Shown: positions 12,001 to 23,920, counted from the first letter of the stretch. The stretch is 64,000 bases of DNA from Globodera rostochiensis (GCA_018350325.1 JAEVLN010000013.1:1426001-1490000); one strand, 5' to 3'. Made by a program: numbers and translations. Notes: generated by a model from the letters alone, not told the origin.

Positions 12001-15000
12001 GCTCTCCTCTTCCACAACATTCTTCATCAGACTATCCACCGATGAAGACGGTGACTGCAGCATGCCGCTCTGGTACAGCTCCATATCCTCCTGCTGCTGC
12101 AGGTCATCAAACGCTTGATGATGATGACGTCGTTTCTCCTCATCAATAACAGCTCCAATTTTTGTTCGATGACGAAGATGATGCTGCTGTTGTTCACTGA
12201 ACTGCTTCATCTCCTCCTCCTCCTCGTCATTCACATGTTCATATTCTTCGCCTTGTGCAACAGAAACAGCTGCAAAATCCTCCACTGTCTTCCACCAACG
12301 TTCTGCCCAGCCCGACGATGTGACAACATCGTCCACCACACCGTCATCCTCTTGCAAGAAGTTGTCCAACCACTCATCATCATTGTCCTCGTTGTCATTG
12401 TTGCTGCTAGTCGGCAACATCTTATCGAATGACCAACGACGGTATCGCTCGTCATCATCGGCGACATCAGCATTTGTGACATTGGAATTCTGGAATAAGA
12501 AATTACCAGTGTTTTCCTGTTCCAGCTTGGCCTGTTCTGTTCCTGTTCCTGTTCTATTCTAGAATTTAGAACAGCACAGGAACAGGAACAGATTCAAAAT
12601 CCTTGGAACAGGAACAGAACAGGAACAGAACAGGCCAAGCTAGAACAGGGTAAAAATTGAAGAATTGAACTTTTATTGAGTAATATATTTGAAATTTTCT
12701 AACTATTCAGTATGATCTCAGGTGGCGTAGTGGTTAAACTGTGTGACGTGATTCAATTTTGGCTAAGGTTCAACTTTCCCTAGTGAAAATCTTTTTTATT
12801 CTTTTTATTTTACTCCCTGGTGTGGTGTAATGGTGAGTGATATGTGATGCCTGGGGCTGTGGGTTCGAACCCCCGACTTTGTAAATGATTTTTTTTTCTC
12901 TCTTTTTATGAACTTTGATGGTAATTAAAAATATTTTAGATTTAATATTTTTTGAAGACATATAAATTTTTTATTTGTTTCATTAAACTTGAGAAAAAAA
13001 TCATAGGGGGACCCTTTTGTTTTGTTTTTAAAAATCAAGACCAATTTTTTTAACAATTCCATCAAAATCTTCAAAAAATGGTTGCAAATCCCTTAACAAA
13101 TTAAGTCAAAAATTCAAAATTTTCTCGGCGGCGCCTATCGGCACCGCCGACCCCCCCCCTGATGTAAAGCAGAATTCTCAATTTGAATTTGAGTTGCTCC
13201 CCATTCTCAAAATTGGGTCGCCCCCGACCTTCGACATGACCAACCCCAACCTCCTTTAAGTCTCGTGTTTTTGAGGGTCAATCTCGAGTCTCGGGGTAAA
13301 GTCTTGGTAAGGTTAGGTCTCGAGCATCACTAGGAAGTGATTGAACACTTTGTCCAATGCATCATCAATTAAAATTTCAGACTGAATTTCACTCGGAAAA
13401 TTTTTAATTTGGAACAGTCTAAGAACAGTTAACTCTGTTCTGTTCCTGTTCTGTTCCTGTTCCTGTTCTGTTCCCGAGGTCGGAACAGAACAGGAACAGA
13501 ACAGACAGGCTGTTCTAAGATTTTAGAACAGAACAGGAACAGGAACAGGTTCAAAATTGTTGGAACAGGAAAACACTGGAAATTACTAAATAAATGCATA
13601 TGATCAATCTCAAAAAATAGTAATTATGGCAGAAGCACACCACATGTTCAAGACGTTTGTTTATTCAAAAACACACACACACCCGCACTGCTTCAACAGC
13701 AGGAGCAGACTCCATCGACAGAAGCGGTTGTTGTTGTTGTTGTTGATGAAGACAGAACATGCTCTTCTCCGTCAACAGCTGCAAGTCACGCTCGTATTGA
13801 CGATGGTAGTCCCCCCATTCGGTGGTTGGCGGCAGCAGCTGTTGCTCCGTTTCTGTTGGCTGATTCTGCTGCTGGTGTTGAACAGACGGATGATGTTGAT
13901 GGTGGTATTCATGAACCATACTGTTCTTCTCCTGTTCAATGTCAATGCGCCAATACGCATCGATGGCATCATAATCCTGCAACAACAAATCAAATAAAAA
14001 GTTGATTATGTGCTGGCTACGGGTCGAACAACAACCATCAATGTCGGATCGTCCGCATGCTGTTGCAGCAAATGATGATGATGATGATACTGATTGTTAT
14101 GATAATTGTTACTGTTGATAGCATCAGCAGAAGTTGCCGTCGAAGGAGAATGGTGGTCATTTTGTTGTTGGTGTTGAAAAAGTTGCGGTGAAGCAGCAGC
14201 CGCCATTGCTGCCGGCGACGGCGTGCCAGGACGACTTCGGGCACGTTGCTGTTCCGTCAGTAGAATGTTGATGAGCCGTGGTGGCGTCAGTGCAACAACT
14301 TCATCAAATAAAGCTCGTAAAATTCAAACAATGCCCCGGAGGGGTCATCAACAACCAACAGACCGTCGTCCAAATTGGCCAACAAATGGTGCAATGTGCG
14401 CATTCGTTGGGCCACCACCGCCTCAGCCTTTGTGGCAATGAGTTCAGAATGTTTTTTGCCGAATTCATCTTTATCGACGGCGAATGGCCGCTGCAGGAAA
14501 ACAAACCATTAGAAAAAATAATGGCACTAAAAATTTAACAAATTTGAAAAAGGCCCACCTCTCGCCGAACACCAACGCCGTTTTGGAGCCCGACGCGTCG
14601 TCCGCTGCTCGGCTTCAGACCCGAAAAACTGTTCAGCACCGAGGACAGACAGATCAGTGCCAGCAAAGCAAACGAAGTGATCAGACCTCGAACAAAACGA
14701 TTAATTTCATAGATGCGCAAGGGGGGGGGGGGTCAAACCCCCCCTCCCCCCCAACGCCGCACTCGGGCACTCCCCACTGTAACAACCTCGCACCAAAATT
14801 TGAAAAAAAAACATTTTTTCTCAGCGTAGGAAAAAAAAGAGAGAAATAACATCGCAAATGCAAATTTTGGACCAATTTTTCTTAACAAAATGAGTCAAAA
14901 ACCCCAAAAAATTTTCCCGGACCTCTTCCTTGCTTAAAAAGACTCAAAATTACCGTATTTTTAAAATTTTGGTCGCAAATCTGTTAACAAATTGAGGTTA

Positions 15001-17201
15001 AAATTCCAAAATTTTCTCGGCGGCGCCTATCGGCTCCGCCGACCCACCCGCCCCTCGCCTAAAAAGTAGTTGAGAAAATCGCGCGCGAAAAAAACGCTGG
15101 CGCTCAGTTGGCTCGCCATTTGAGCACCGGCGCACTGGCGGACAACATCGCACGCGAAATCTCGGCAACCCCACCCCTACCCCCAGGGTTTCTATAGGCA
15201 AAACCCAAAAACGTGGAAAACGACTTCAAAAACGTGGAAAAAACGTGGAAATTTTTTTCAAAAACGTGGAAAAAACGTGGAAAATTTTTAAGACTTTAAT
15301 TTTAATATAAATTGCTTGAACAATCAATAACTAGCATATTTATCACTGCTTTTCACCATTTTGAGCAAATTTGGCTGAGAAAGGAAGTAATTATGGGCCT
15401 GGGGGCAAGTCAAATCGGAATTGAATTTTATGGAAACAAGTGCATTCAAAAGATGCGTTCCCATAAAAAGTTGATTTTTAGGGGGGTGAGTTTTCCCTTT
15501 ATATTGCATATTGTTAAGGAAAGAATTTTCAAAAATGCAACTTTTTTTTATGAATTCTGCTTCTTTTGGTGGCGCGGGTGGGGTCGGCGGTGCCGATAGG
15601 CGCCGCCGAGAAAATTTTGAATTTTTTGACTTAATTTGTTAAGGAAATTGCAACCAAAATTCTAAAAATGCGGCAATATTTTTTGAATTAGAATGGGAGG
15701 TCCCGGCGGTGCCGACAGGCGCCGCCGGGAAAAATTTTGAGTTTTTTGATGTAATTTGTTAAGAAAATTGGTCTAAATTTGGCGAAATGTTTACTAATTT
15801 TTAAAATATATACATTAAATTGGGATTAAATGGTAAAAAATCGAATTTAAGACTGAAACGGGGTAAAAACGTGGCAAAAAAGCCCAAAACGTGGTAAACG
15901 TGCCAGTTTTATAAAACGTGGCAAAACCGTGGCAAAGTACCCCAAAACGTGGTAAATCCCACGTTTCCGGGGCAAAATAGAAACCCTGCCTACCCCCCCC
16001 CCTAACATCGCACCTCGCAGCTCTCAAGCCGACCCCCCCCCCCCCAACGTATCTATGATAATTTGCTTTTTACGCAATGAAGGTTTGAAATAGAATCTGA
16101 GTCAAAGGAGCGGGAGGGGAGGGGCTGAATCATTTAGATGATCAAAAGCGTAAATATTTTCAACAAAAAAAGCAAATTAATTATGAAGGAAAAATGATCC
16201 AAAAAGTGTTCTGGGTTGGATTGAAGTGTCAAGCTATACAAGCATGCACATGACACAACTAACTCGCAGAAAGGAACAAGTTATTCCATTCCAGGCTCTT
16301 CAATTTACCTCTCAATAGCCCATCCAGCACAAATGGCTACAACAAAGTTGAAAGCCAAAAGTACTGTTTTAAAAGAGGGGCAACGAATTTAGAATACAAA
16401 TTAATTAATATATGTTACTAAATCATTTTCAGACGTGAAAAGGAATCGAACCCCAATGCTCTTATGTCACCCGTATGACAACATAACTACAACTACCACT
16501 GCGCCACCAGACAGGCACAAACTGACGATAAAAGGGACACTTTTTGAAAATTAAAAAAACTATAGCATTGACACCCTCGTCGAAGGTATGGGCCCTTTGG
16601 ACAATCGGGCAAAAAACAGGCACAAAACATCAAAAACCATGCAATTGCCAGGACAAATGTGAGCGAATGGCAATAAAATGCATTTGTAAATCGAATCACG
16701 TCGTTTTTTTATTTTATCTTTTATTATTTTTTATAAAAACACACAAAAACGTACTCGGACCAACGGATTTGGTGCCGAATGGTCGTCGCGCGTGCTGTTT
16801 TCGCTTGGTCGCCACCAGCGGCCACCGCACCGGCGGCAGCAGCAGCGGACGGCGTCCAGCCGCCAAAATGGGCGGCTGCTGCTGCTGCTGATGTGACGAA
16901 TGCACAACAACAGCCGAACGCGTTGAGGAAGTGCTAACAATGCAGCATTTTGGGGAGGGAAGGCACATTTATTTTTTTTGTCCCATTCCACCAAAATGCA
17001 CAACCATTTCAACTCCGAAGCAGCAGCAGCACCCCACCATGGTGGCTGATCGCAATAAACACTGCTCGAACTTGTTGTTGACGAGCCTTCCACCGCTTCG
17101 TCAACGCTGTCATCAATTTGACCATCCTCGCGCAGTTGCTGATGCTGACTGGTGTCGCCAGCAGCGGCGCTTTTGTCGTCGTCGTCGTTGTTGTTGTTCA
17201 T
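9011..17201 (-). CDS. skn-1: SKN-1/NRF-type CNC transcription factor, ER-anchored form
   Basis: Fifteen exons close in frame (1051 codons): 17005-17201, 16755-16933, 14559-14686, 14364-14490, 14021-14313, 13683-13976, 11979-12489, 11553-11696, 11359-11490, 11164-11302, 10551-10931, 10325-10395, 10130-10267, 9447-9628, 9011-9250. In order: a low-complexity N-terminus; a membrane segment (LITSFALLALICLSSVL, about 127-143) placed like the SKN-1A/NRF1 ER anchor; a DIDLID-type activation element (DYDAIDAYWRIDIEQ, about 309-323) followed by YERDLQLLTEKS; acidic and Gln-rich regions; a basic stretch (KPKSKRGRKSK); a CNC domain (NEHGLPYTAELL); and a basic DNA-binding region (IRRRGRNKLAAQKCRERR, about 907-924). 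No leucine zipper follows, as in C. elegans SKN-1, but about 125 extra residues (acidic, then Ala-rich) do. Family role: detoxification, proteasome and stress transcription. bec-1 lies 646 bp upstream on the same strand. Confidence 0.9.
9676..10073. repeat. ~95-100-bp tandem repeat, four units, in a skn-1 intron
   Basis: Units begin GATCAGTTTTGATCA and include CAATTCAGCTTGCTGAAC and TTTTCGATCAATTAAATT. Start points near 9676, 9769, 9870 and 9969 give periods of 93-101 bp. The array lies in the intron between the CNC-domain exon and the basic-region exon. Confidence 0.85.
11028..11141. mobile_element. hAT-like MITE with CAGGGATG termini
   Basis: The 114-bp element has inverted ends CAGGGATGGGA and TCCGACCATCCCTG and 8-bp target duplications GTATATAT on both sides (11020-11027 and 11142-11149). 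Its arms are repeats of CGGAAATCGGAATTCCGAGG. It lies in the skn-1 intron between the exons 11164-11302 and 10551-10931. Confidence 0.85.
12507..13578. mobile_element. Composite hAT-like element with GGAACA-repeat arms
   Basis: A 1072-bp element starts CAGTGTTTTCCTGTTCCA and ends TGGAACAGGAAAACACTG, with perfect 8-bp target duplications GAAATTAC (12499-12506 and 13579-13586). Both arms are arrays of CTGTTCC/GGAACAG simple repeat. The interior carries a degenerate tRNA-like sequence (about 12814-12880, with GTGGGTTCGAACCC) and the GC-rich hairpin at 13125-13150. No transposase is encoded. It sits in a skn-1 intron. Confidence 0.85.
15184..15988. mobile_element. hAT-like element with ACGTGG-repeat arms
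   Basis: An 805-bp element starts CAGGGTTTCTATAGGC and ends GCAAAATAGAAACCCTG, flanked by perfect 8-bp duplications CCTACCCC (15176-15183 and 15989-15996). The arms are arrays of AAAACGTGG. The interior has two copies of the GC-rich hairpin (15584-15609 and 15702-15729). It is non-coding and lies in the long skn-1 intron between exons 2 and 3. Confidence 0.88.
16200..16516 (-). mobile_element. tRNA-derived SINE copy in skn-1 intron 2
   Basis: On the minus strand the element opens with a tRNA-like head: GTGGCGCAGTGGTAG resembles an A box and GGGGTTCGATTCC a B box. It continues with a body containing GGCTTTCAACTTTGTTGTAG and ends CCAGAACACTTTTTGG. The same body is present at 19.5, 21.4 and 24.8 kb. 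Confidence 0.8.
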
Positions 17202-17603
17202 CAAAAATTGGGAGTAAAACTGCAAATTTCCATAAAATAAATTGAACAAAAAAATTGTAAACAAAAATTTTTTTTTGGTTCCGAGCAGCCATTATTTATG
17301 AAAGGGATAATATAAATAAGGTCCAATTTTTATACAAAGATTTTAAATATATATTTTTCAATAAAGTGCGAAATGGTCGCGTCAAAAACATTTCTCGCTT
17401 TTTGCGCCTCATTTCCGCTGCATTTGGCCTGAACTGCTAGGACCTGAAGAAAGAAAAGAAAGCATTTCCAAATATTTTCCACCCAATTGATTTGATTGCA
17501 ATTTAATTAAATTATTTATTTGCAAAACCAACCCTCTAACAAAAAAAATTTAATTAAACCCCTCTAGATCATCCAACCATCCGAACCAAAATTTCGGTTA
17601 AAA

Positions 17604-17795
17604 AAAGATTGTTTTTTTTTAGAAAAAAAAATTGTTTTCTCCATGTCACTGAACTGATGAACTCGGTATGCCGGCTTTTAGACAGGCCAAATGAAAACGT
17701 CCAGTGTCAAAAAAGAATGTTTTTGCCTCATATTTCGAGCCAAAATGCCATAAAAAAGACATCGGCCCATGGAATGAGGCGGGGCGGGGGGTAAC
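17604..17795. repeat. Dispersed repeat, copy 1 (bec-1/skn-1 spacer)
   Basis: About 190 bp containing CTGAACTGATGAACTCGG, TCGAGCCAAAATGCCAT and CCCATGGAATGAGGCGGGGC. It is repeated at 18186-18388 with a few differences. This copy lies in the spacer between the bec-1 stop codon and the skn-1 start. Confidence 0.85.
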
Positions 17796-17846
17796 ATTTT
17801 TTAAAAAATTTCAACAATGATTTGATTTTTAATTAAATTAAATTAT

Positions 17847-20800
17847 TTATTTGCAAAACTGACCCTCTTCAATTGTTGGTGAAGTTGGAGGAGGACGACA
17901 AGAAGTTGGAACAGTACCAGCAATAAATGTTGTTGTTGACGTTCTGCTCTCCACCGTAGGTGACGGCGTTTGTTGTTGTTGTTGCTGCTGCTGTTGCGCG
18001 GCGGCAGCTGCCATTGGCAACGTGGTCAGAATGCCAATGACCCGCTTCAGATTCAGCAACAGGCACTTCATCGCCTTGGTCCAGCGCTCCTGGAAAATTG
18101 TGACATTATTAAATAACAAAAAAAAATTAATAAAATCCCTTTAGAGCATCCAACTCTATCCGTACCAAAATTTCTGAAAAAGGAAAGTTTTTTTTAATTG
18201 AGAAAAACGAAATTTTTTTCCATGTCACTGAACTGATGAACTCGGTATGCCGGCTTTTAGGCAGGCCAAGTGAAAACGTCCATTGCCAAAAAAGAATATT
18301 TTTGCCTCATATTTCGAGCCAAAATGCCATAAAAAAGAGACATCGGCCCATGGAATGAGGCGGGGCAGGCGGGGGGGGGGGTAACATTTTTTTTTAAATT
18401 TCAACCAAAAAATGGAAATAAATATTTTGAGTATAAACAAACAAAAAAAAATGCCTCCGAGTTCAGCTGCATTTTGACAAGGTACTGCGAGTCTTTGTCC
18501 ACAATTTTGTCTTTCAACATTCGATAGGGCAGCAGCTGAGTTCCGGACGGAAAGTACTGCTTCAACCGCTGTTCTACCTAAACAAAAAAAGTTTTCGGAA
18601 ATAAACGCAAAATGTAGTTTAAAAATGTTCAAAAATCACCAAATTAAATGTTTCCAAACCTGGCAAACGCAATCCATGAAGGCCACCAACGCTTTGTCCA
18701 ACGCTTGTTGGCCAAACGGGCGCCAACCGCCGCTTCCATACAGCGGCAATTCCTCCGCTTCAGGCAAAATTAAAACATTTAATTTTTACCATACATCAAA
18801 ATTTCTATTTTTATAAAATCGACATTTTTTATACTCAAACTCTGACTAAATGCGCCGACCACTGACCGGTGCTGATCGGAGCGGTTGTCGTGCCATTTTT
18901 GGACAGAATTCTGATGACGGACGTGCTGCCGCAGGGCACCAACTCGTAGCTGACAAACTCGAGATCGAGCCGTTCAGCAATGACCTTTTGAATTACGATT
19001 ATTTTGATAGAAAAAAACATTTTTGTAATAATATTTCTTATAATTGACAAAATGTGTGGCCACAACACACTTTTAGCAAAAATGTCATTTGCCCCAGGGC
19101 AGCATTGATCTCGCTCCATTCCACTTGGTCATGGCGTAGCCGACCCAACCGGAAGCCGCTGATTGTCCTTGAAAATATTTTTATGGTTCAGGATCGTTAC
19201 AAATTGAAAATTAAGCCAATATTATATTTTACAACAAAAAAAAAGAAGCTAAAATCATCTTTTTATAATTTTTTTTCCCACCCGTACTCCCCGTCCACCC
19301 AAATGTGGAAGACCATGTCGAGCACGTTCATGCGGGACAGGCGGCGAATTTGTTCATTGGACTGTTTGATCTGTAGCTTCAACGAACGCTGCTCGTCCGC
19401 CTGCTCAATTAAGGTCCTGAAATGCTGAAAAATTAAAAATAAATAAATTATTCGGACCAGAATGTGCACACTGGTATGGTTTAACAATTCAGTCAAAAAA
19501 AACAGATTTGAGCTGGATTAGTGTAGTGTCAGGCCATTGCCAAAGAGCATCAAACAACACATAAACTCGTAAAAGCGGAACAAACCGAGTTACTTCTCCA
19601 GCAGCCCACAATTTCCCCTCCGCCCGGGGCACAATTGGCTACAAAAAGTTTGAGAGCCAACAGTACCTATCGAGGAGGGGGGGGGGGGGGGGGGGGGCCT
19701 CAAATTTTCAAAAATCAAAATGCCGTGGCATCTCTTAACTTTTTGGAAAGTGGAATTCCTAGTTCAAAAATTCCACGCGCAAAAAAAAATGTCAGAATTT
19801 TTTTGTTTAAAATGTTGAATTTGCCTATGGTTGTCGCGCAGTCGCCGGTACAGCTCCTCGTCCTGTTGGCCAATTTGTCGACGTTCCGCCTGTTTGGCCT
19901 CCAACTCGTGCATCAGTGTCCGTTCCTCCCCTTCCAACAGTGTCAACTGCTCCAAAAGCTCGCGCTCTTCAGACTGAAACAAAATTCCCATAATTTGTTC
20001 TGGTCACGTCATATTCTATACGTGACAGAACGGGATCTTTTTTTTCTTTTGTTACTATTTCAAAAAGCAATATTTTTTGTATCAAAAATGGTATTTTGGA
20101 AAAAAAATCATTTTGTTAATCCTTCTCAATCATGCACACAAACACGCAGCACAACACCTTCAACGCGTCCAGCTTGATGCGCGAGGCCTCCTTGTCAAAC
20201 GGACAGTCCGCACGCCGCTGCAGCAAATGGTCCAACGACTTTTTGTACTGAATGCACTCCTTCTCCAAGTGGCCCAACTGCTTGTTCAGTTCTGCAGTCA
20301 CTGTGGTTGCGCATTTCTAAAAATTTATATTAAAATAAACATAAAAAAAAGGAAGAAACCAAAATTTTATAAAATAAACATTTCGAGTCGGCCGCCCGGC
20401 ATTTACCACCCAACTGGTTCATGGCCAATTCATGCACATATAACGACTCAACACGCCGTTTTGTTCTAAGCAACGAGTTGGGACCGGTCAGCGTTTAAAA
20501 AATGGTGTACGTTCGCTTTTTCATGATTTTCTGTAAGCTAAACAGTCCTTTTTATATTTTAATGGAACGAGTCGGGGGAGTACAGTGAATGAAGTACGGG
20601 CTGAGCATGTTGACTGGGAACGAGTTTGGTGCTGTTCCGGTCGTCCTACCTCCGAATTTTCAATTCAACACGCACAAACACACACCTTGCACATCGGCAC
20701 GTCCAACGGTGTGCTGGAATCGGCCACCAAATCCAACAAATTTGCCGACTGAGAGGTGCCAACAGCGGAGGTAAGGTCGAGACGATGCTAATGGAATAAA

Positions 20801-21958
20801 GAGAGCTCAAAAAGTGTTTTTTAAAACGTTTTTTATGTAATTAATGTAAAATCCTCTTCACCCTCTCTCAAAGAATGAAAAATTTTTGGACAGCAAAAAT
20901 ATTTTTTTTTAATTTAAAAAACTTCAAATGTTGCGGCGCTGTCCGCCTTTGCGTCGTCGCTGCGCAATGCGCACGACTTTATGGAGGAGGAGGCACAGTC
21001 AGTGGCATCTTCCGCCGGCCCAGACAACAGCGACCGGTGCAACTCCAACCGGCACTGACAGACCTTAAAATTACAAAAAAACAAAAAAAAGTTTTTTGGG
21101 CAGCATTGGGATGTATAAAATGAATTATAACGGAATATTGATGCACCAATTTCAGGGGCGTAGCCAGGGGAGGGCCCGTGGGGCTCGCCCTCCCCCCCCC
21201 CCTCACGAAAATTAAATTTTTTTAAAGTGATATTCCAACTTTTTTTCGGAAAAATTGCTTAACAAAAATGCCTCTTGACCAATTTAGAGAATTTTTTTTT
21301 CAAAATTTTACATTCGCTCACTCTCCCGGAGAACCTGTTTGCGCTTTTTAAAATCCATTGCAAAATGTTTTTTTTTGATAAAATGAACGCACAACGTATT
21401 CTTGGAAAAATTGTTACAAAAAATGTTGCTGGATCGGTTAAGTGACAGGCTATTAAAAACCTGACACCACAACTCGCGAATAAGAAAACGAGTACATCAC
21501 CAGCACCTCACAATTTATCCTCCCCAATCAAAGCACATATTTGGCTACAACAACGTTGAAAGCCATAAGTACTGCCACCGACAAAAGAAGGAAAGCAAAC
21601 GCCCAACAGGAAATGAACCAATGACTAACAAAACAACTACCACCGAGCTACCAAACTAACCAAGCAAACGGCAAAAAATTATGTCGAAATATTTTCAAAA
21701 ATATAAATTTTCCAATTTTCAATTCGGATTACAAAAAAAACGAGATTGAGTAGGAATTCATTGACTATTTCAACAATATTTCTCCCAATTGCCCATGGCA
21801 TTAACACTTACTAGACAATGTACAATTGGTGGTTGAACTGCTTGAGGTTGTTGAAGTTGACTTTTCTGCTCGTCATTCATTGGAAATGCCGTCGCAGCGC
21901 CTGGTGCTGGCGTGGCACCTTTTTCGGGCATTGGGACACCGCCGCCAAGTCCGATCAT
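17847..21958 (-). CDS. bec-1: Beclin 1 (autophagy, PI3-kinase complex subunit)
   Basis: Eleven exons close in frame (504 codons with stop): 21812-21958, 20923-21063, 20686-20787, 20158-20316, 19825-19973, 19282-19416, 19071-19167, 18867-18984, 18660-18757, 18455-18577, 17847-18089. The N-terminus has Cys-rich motifs (HCLVCQC, PMCKKC) matching the paired cysteine motifs of Beclins. A coiled coil follows (about 135-265), then the C-terminal evolutionarily conserved domain: MNVLDMVFHIWVDGEYG, GFRLGRLRHDQVEW, EINAALGQ and LYGSGGW. Beclin scaffolds the VPS34 lipid-kinase complex that starts autophagosome formation. Two introns appear to use GC donors (AG|GCAAAT and GAG|GCATTT). Unusual: after the domain ends (RWTKAMKCLLLNLKRVIG) there is an Ala/Gln run and a Pro/Thr-rich tail of about 55 residues, and human FFW in the aromatic finger is replaced by WRPF. 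An AATAAA lies just past the stop. Confidence 0.92.
18186..18388. repeat. Dispersed repeat, copy 2 (last bec-1 intron)
   Basis: This matches 17604-17795 closely, including CTGAACTGATGAACTCGG and the GCGGGGC-poly-G end. It lies in the last bec-1 intron. The two copies are about 0.6 kb apart in the same orientation. Confidence 0.85.
19498..19675 (-). mobile_element. SINE copy, head-truncated, in a bec-1 intron
   Basis: The minus strand carries the body of the SINE family (TTTTTGTAGCCAATTGTGCC, then TGACACTACACTAATCCAG) without a recognisable tRNA head. A poly-G run follows at the truncated side. It lies in the intron between exons 19825-19973 and 19282-19416. Confidence 0.7.
21417..21655 (-). 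mobile_element. tRNA-derived SINE copy in bec-1 intron 1
   Basis: On the minus strand it starts with TAGCTCGGTGGTAGT (A-box-like) and a weak B box (GGTTCATTTCC), followed by the shared body GGCTTTCAACGTTGTTGTAG. It ends CGATCCAGCAACATTTTTTG. It lies between bec-1 exons 1 and 2. Confidence 0.78.
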
Positions 21959-23039
21959 AACAATAATAAGCTTAAAGGTCACAGAATTAATAGCAGTGCT
22001 TGTCTGCCTGATCTACACAAATAATGATTGGTCTCATCAGTGACAAAATTGATTCATCAAAGAATGTTAGCAAATTAGAAACGTACATAAAAAAAAATCG
22101 AAATTTTGTTTTCAATTTGTGATATTAAAGAGATTTTGTGCTTTTTCGGTATGTCCGAGAAAAATTGTTAAGAAATTATAGCATATTTCACTAATTCGAA
22201 TACCGAACCCTGAATTCTAACATTTGGTCGAAAATTCACCAAAAATTTGTGATGGTTTCGAAATTCAGAAAATAGCAACAAAAGGCAAATTATGACCAAA
22301 TCGGGCAGGATGACATTTCATACACGCGACATTTCATATACTAAGCAAAAAAACGACATTTCATATACTAACCTAACTCACAATGGCGAAGATGCACAAA
22401 ATATTGAACGTAAACAAAAAAAATTTGCAAAAAATATATTCAGACGAAAAATACAAGTCATTTGAACAACAATATTTTTTGCTTTAATAAAAATATGATG
22501 ACTGTTTGTAAACTGAACCCTAGCCGGCCTAATAGGGGTAGGAAACCCGACTTGAAACCGGGCAGGCTTTTTCTTAGATTAATATCATATTTTTTGTTAG
22601 TGGATGAAATTTTGGGTGTATGAGAATTTTTTTGAAAATTTTCTTTGTTCTTAAGAATGAAGAGTTTATTAATAAAAGCAAGAAGAAGAAACTTGAAAGT
22701 TTATGAAAAAAACGGGCGGAGGGGAGGGGTCCCCGTTTTTGAAAAAGTACCATCCACCACCAGCATCGTCATCACACACCGGCAGCAGAGAGTCTGCTGC
22801 CGGTGGTGAGCAGTCAGATCAATTTTCTTCTCGTTTAAGGTTCGTTTTGTGAATGAAAACTGACGATCTTCAGTCGAGAACAACAAAACGTCGGGTTGTG
22901 TTGTTGTTGATCAGGTTTTTGTGTTATATGCAAAAGATGGAATTGAATTTTTTGTTTTGTTTCAAAACAAATTTGTGACCCAATTTTGGTCGGGAGTCAT
23001 AGTTCCCTGCCGATAAATGCTTAAAAGGGCGAATATGGC

Positions 23040-23252
23040 ATCCATTTCGATCAATTCCGAACCCCGAACCCGAATTCGAACATTTTTTCAAAAAAATTTT
23101 TTTGGCCTCAAAATCATTCGAAAAGCACAAAGCAAGTAATGATCGGATTTATGGTTTTTGAATGATTTTGAGGCCAACATTGATTTTTGAAAAATTTTAA
23201 ATCTTTGAAAAATTTTTCGAATTTGGGTCCGGGATTCGGAATTGGTCGAAAT
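23040..23252. repeat. Foldback (inverted-repeat) element, ~210 bp
   Basis: The left arm has ATTTCGATCAATTCCGAACC and GGCCTCAAAATCATTCG; the right arm has the inverse GAATGATTTTGAGGCC and CGGAATTGGTCGAAAT. The arms pair over most of the length, as in a MITE. No target duplication could be assigned. Confidence 0.65.
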
Positions 23253-23714
23253 GTTAGATTCTATTTTACGCCCCCCCCCCCCCCCGAAAACCCCTAGAAC
23301 TCCTTTTCCCGGCTTTGAAAAACTTTTATTTTTTCTAAATGGAGGGCCATCTACATATGTCTACTATTACCGGCATTTTTTGTACCAAAACCCAGGGCTT
23401 GGTCCTCCAAGTTCAATTCCGAGACACTCCAGAATGAATGACTCCCCTCCTTTCAGCTGATCTGATGATATCGTCGAGAATGGAATTGTCAAAAATGGAA
23501 CAACTGGTTGAATGTTGCATCTTTTTCTCAGGGATTAATCAAACAAAAAAATTTTTGAACGGAGAGCTCTACTTAATTACCAGTAGCCACCCGAAAATTG
23601 GTTGATCTTTAGTCAAAACTTTTTTTATGGTTCAAAAACGGAACAATGTGACTGGAAGCAGCAGGCGCTTTTTCTCATTTTTAATTGAAATGCCTAAGCC
23701 TAAGAAAAGAATCG

Positions 23715-23920
23715 GTGGAGGGGGGGGGTCGGGAATTTTGAAAAATTTCGGTTTTATTCCCCATCTCGGTGGGGGGGGGGGTCGGGAATTTTAAAAAATT
23801 TCGGTTTTATTCCCCATCTCGGTGGGGGGGGGGGGTCGGGAATTTTGAAAAATCGGTTTTATTCCCCATCTCGGTGGGGGGGGGGGGGTCGGGAATTTTG
23901 AAAAATTTCGGTTTTCTTCC
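23715..23920. repeat. ~53-bp tandem repeat, four units
   Basis: Units consist of a G-run, then GTCGGGAATTTTGAAAAATT and CGGTTTTATTCCCCATCTCG. They differ mainly in G-run length (8-11). Apparent protein in this stretch is a by-product of the repeat. Confidence 0.85.

Noticed and set aside
12320..12562. Plus-strand frames opposite the skn-1 acidic exon
   Set aside because: They are shadows of the acidic and Gln-rich coding exon on the minus strand, which has consistent splice phases.
12814..12880. Functional tRNA gene
   Set aside because: A- and B-box-like motifs are present, but the acceptor and anticodon arms do not fold. The sequence lies inside a transposable element.
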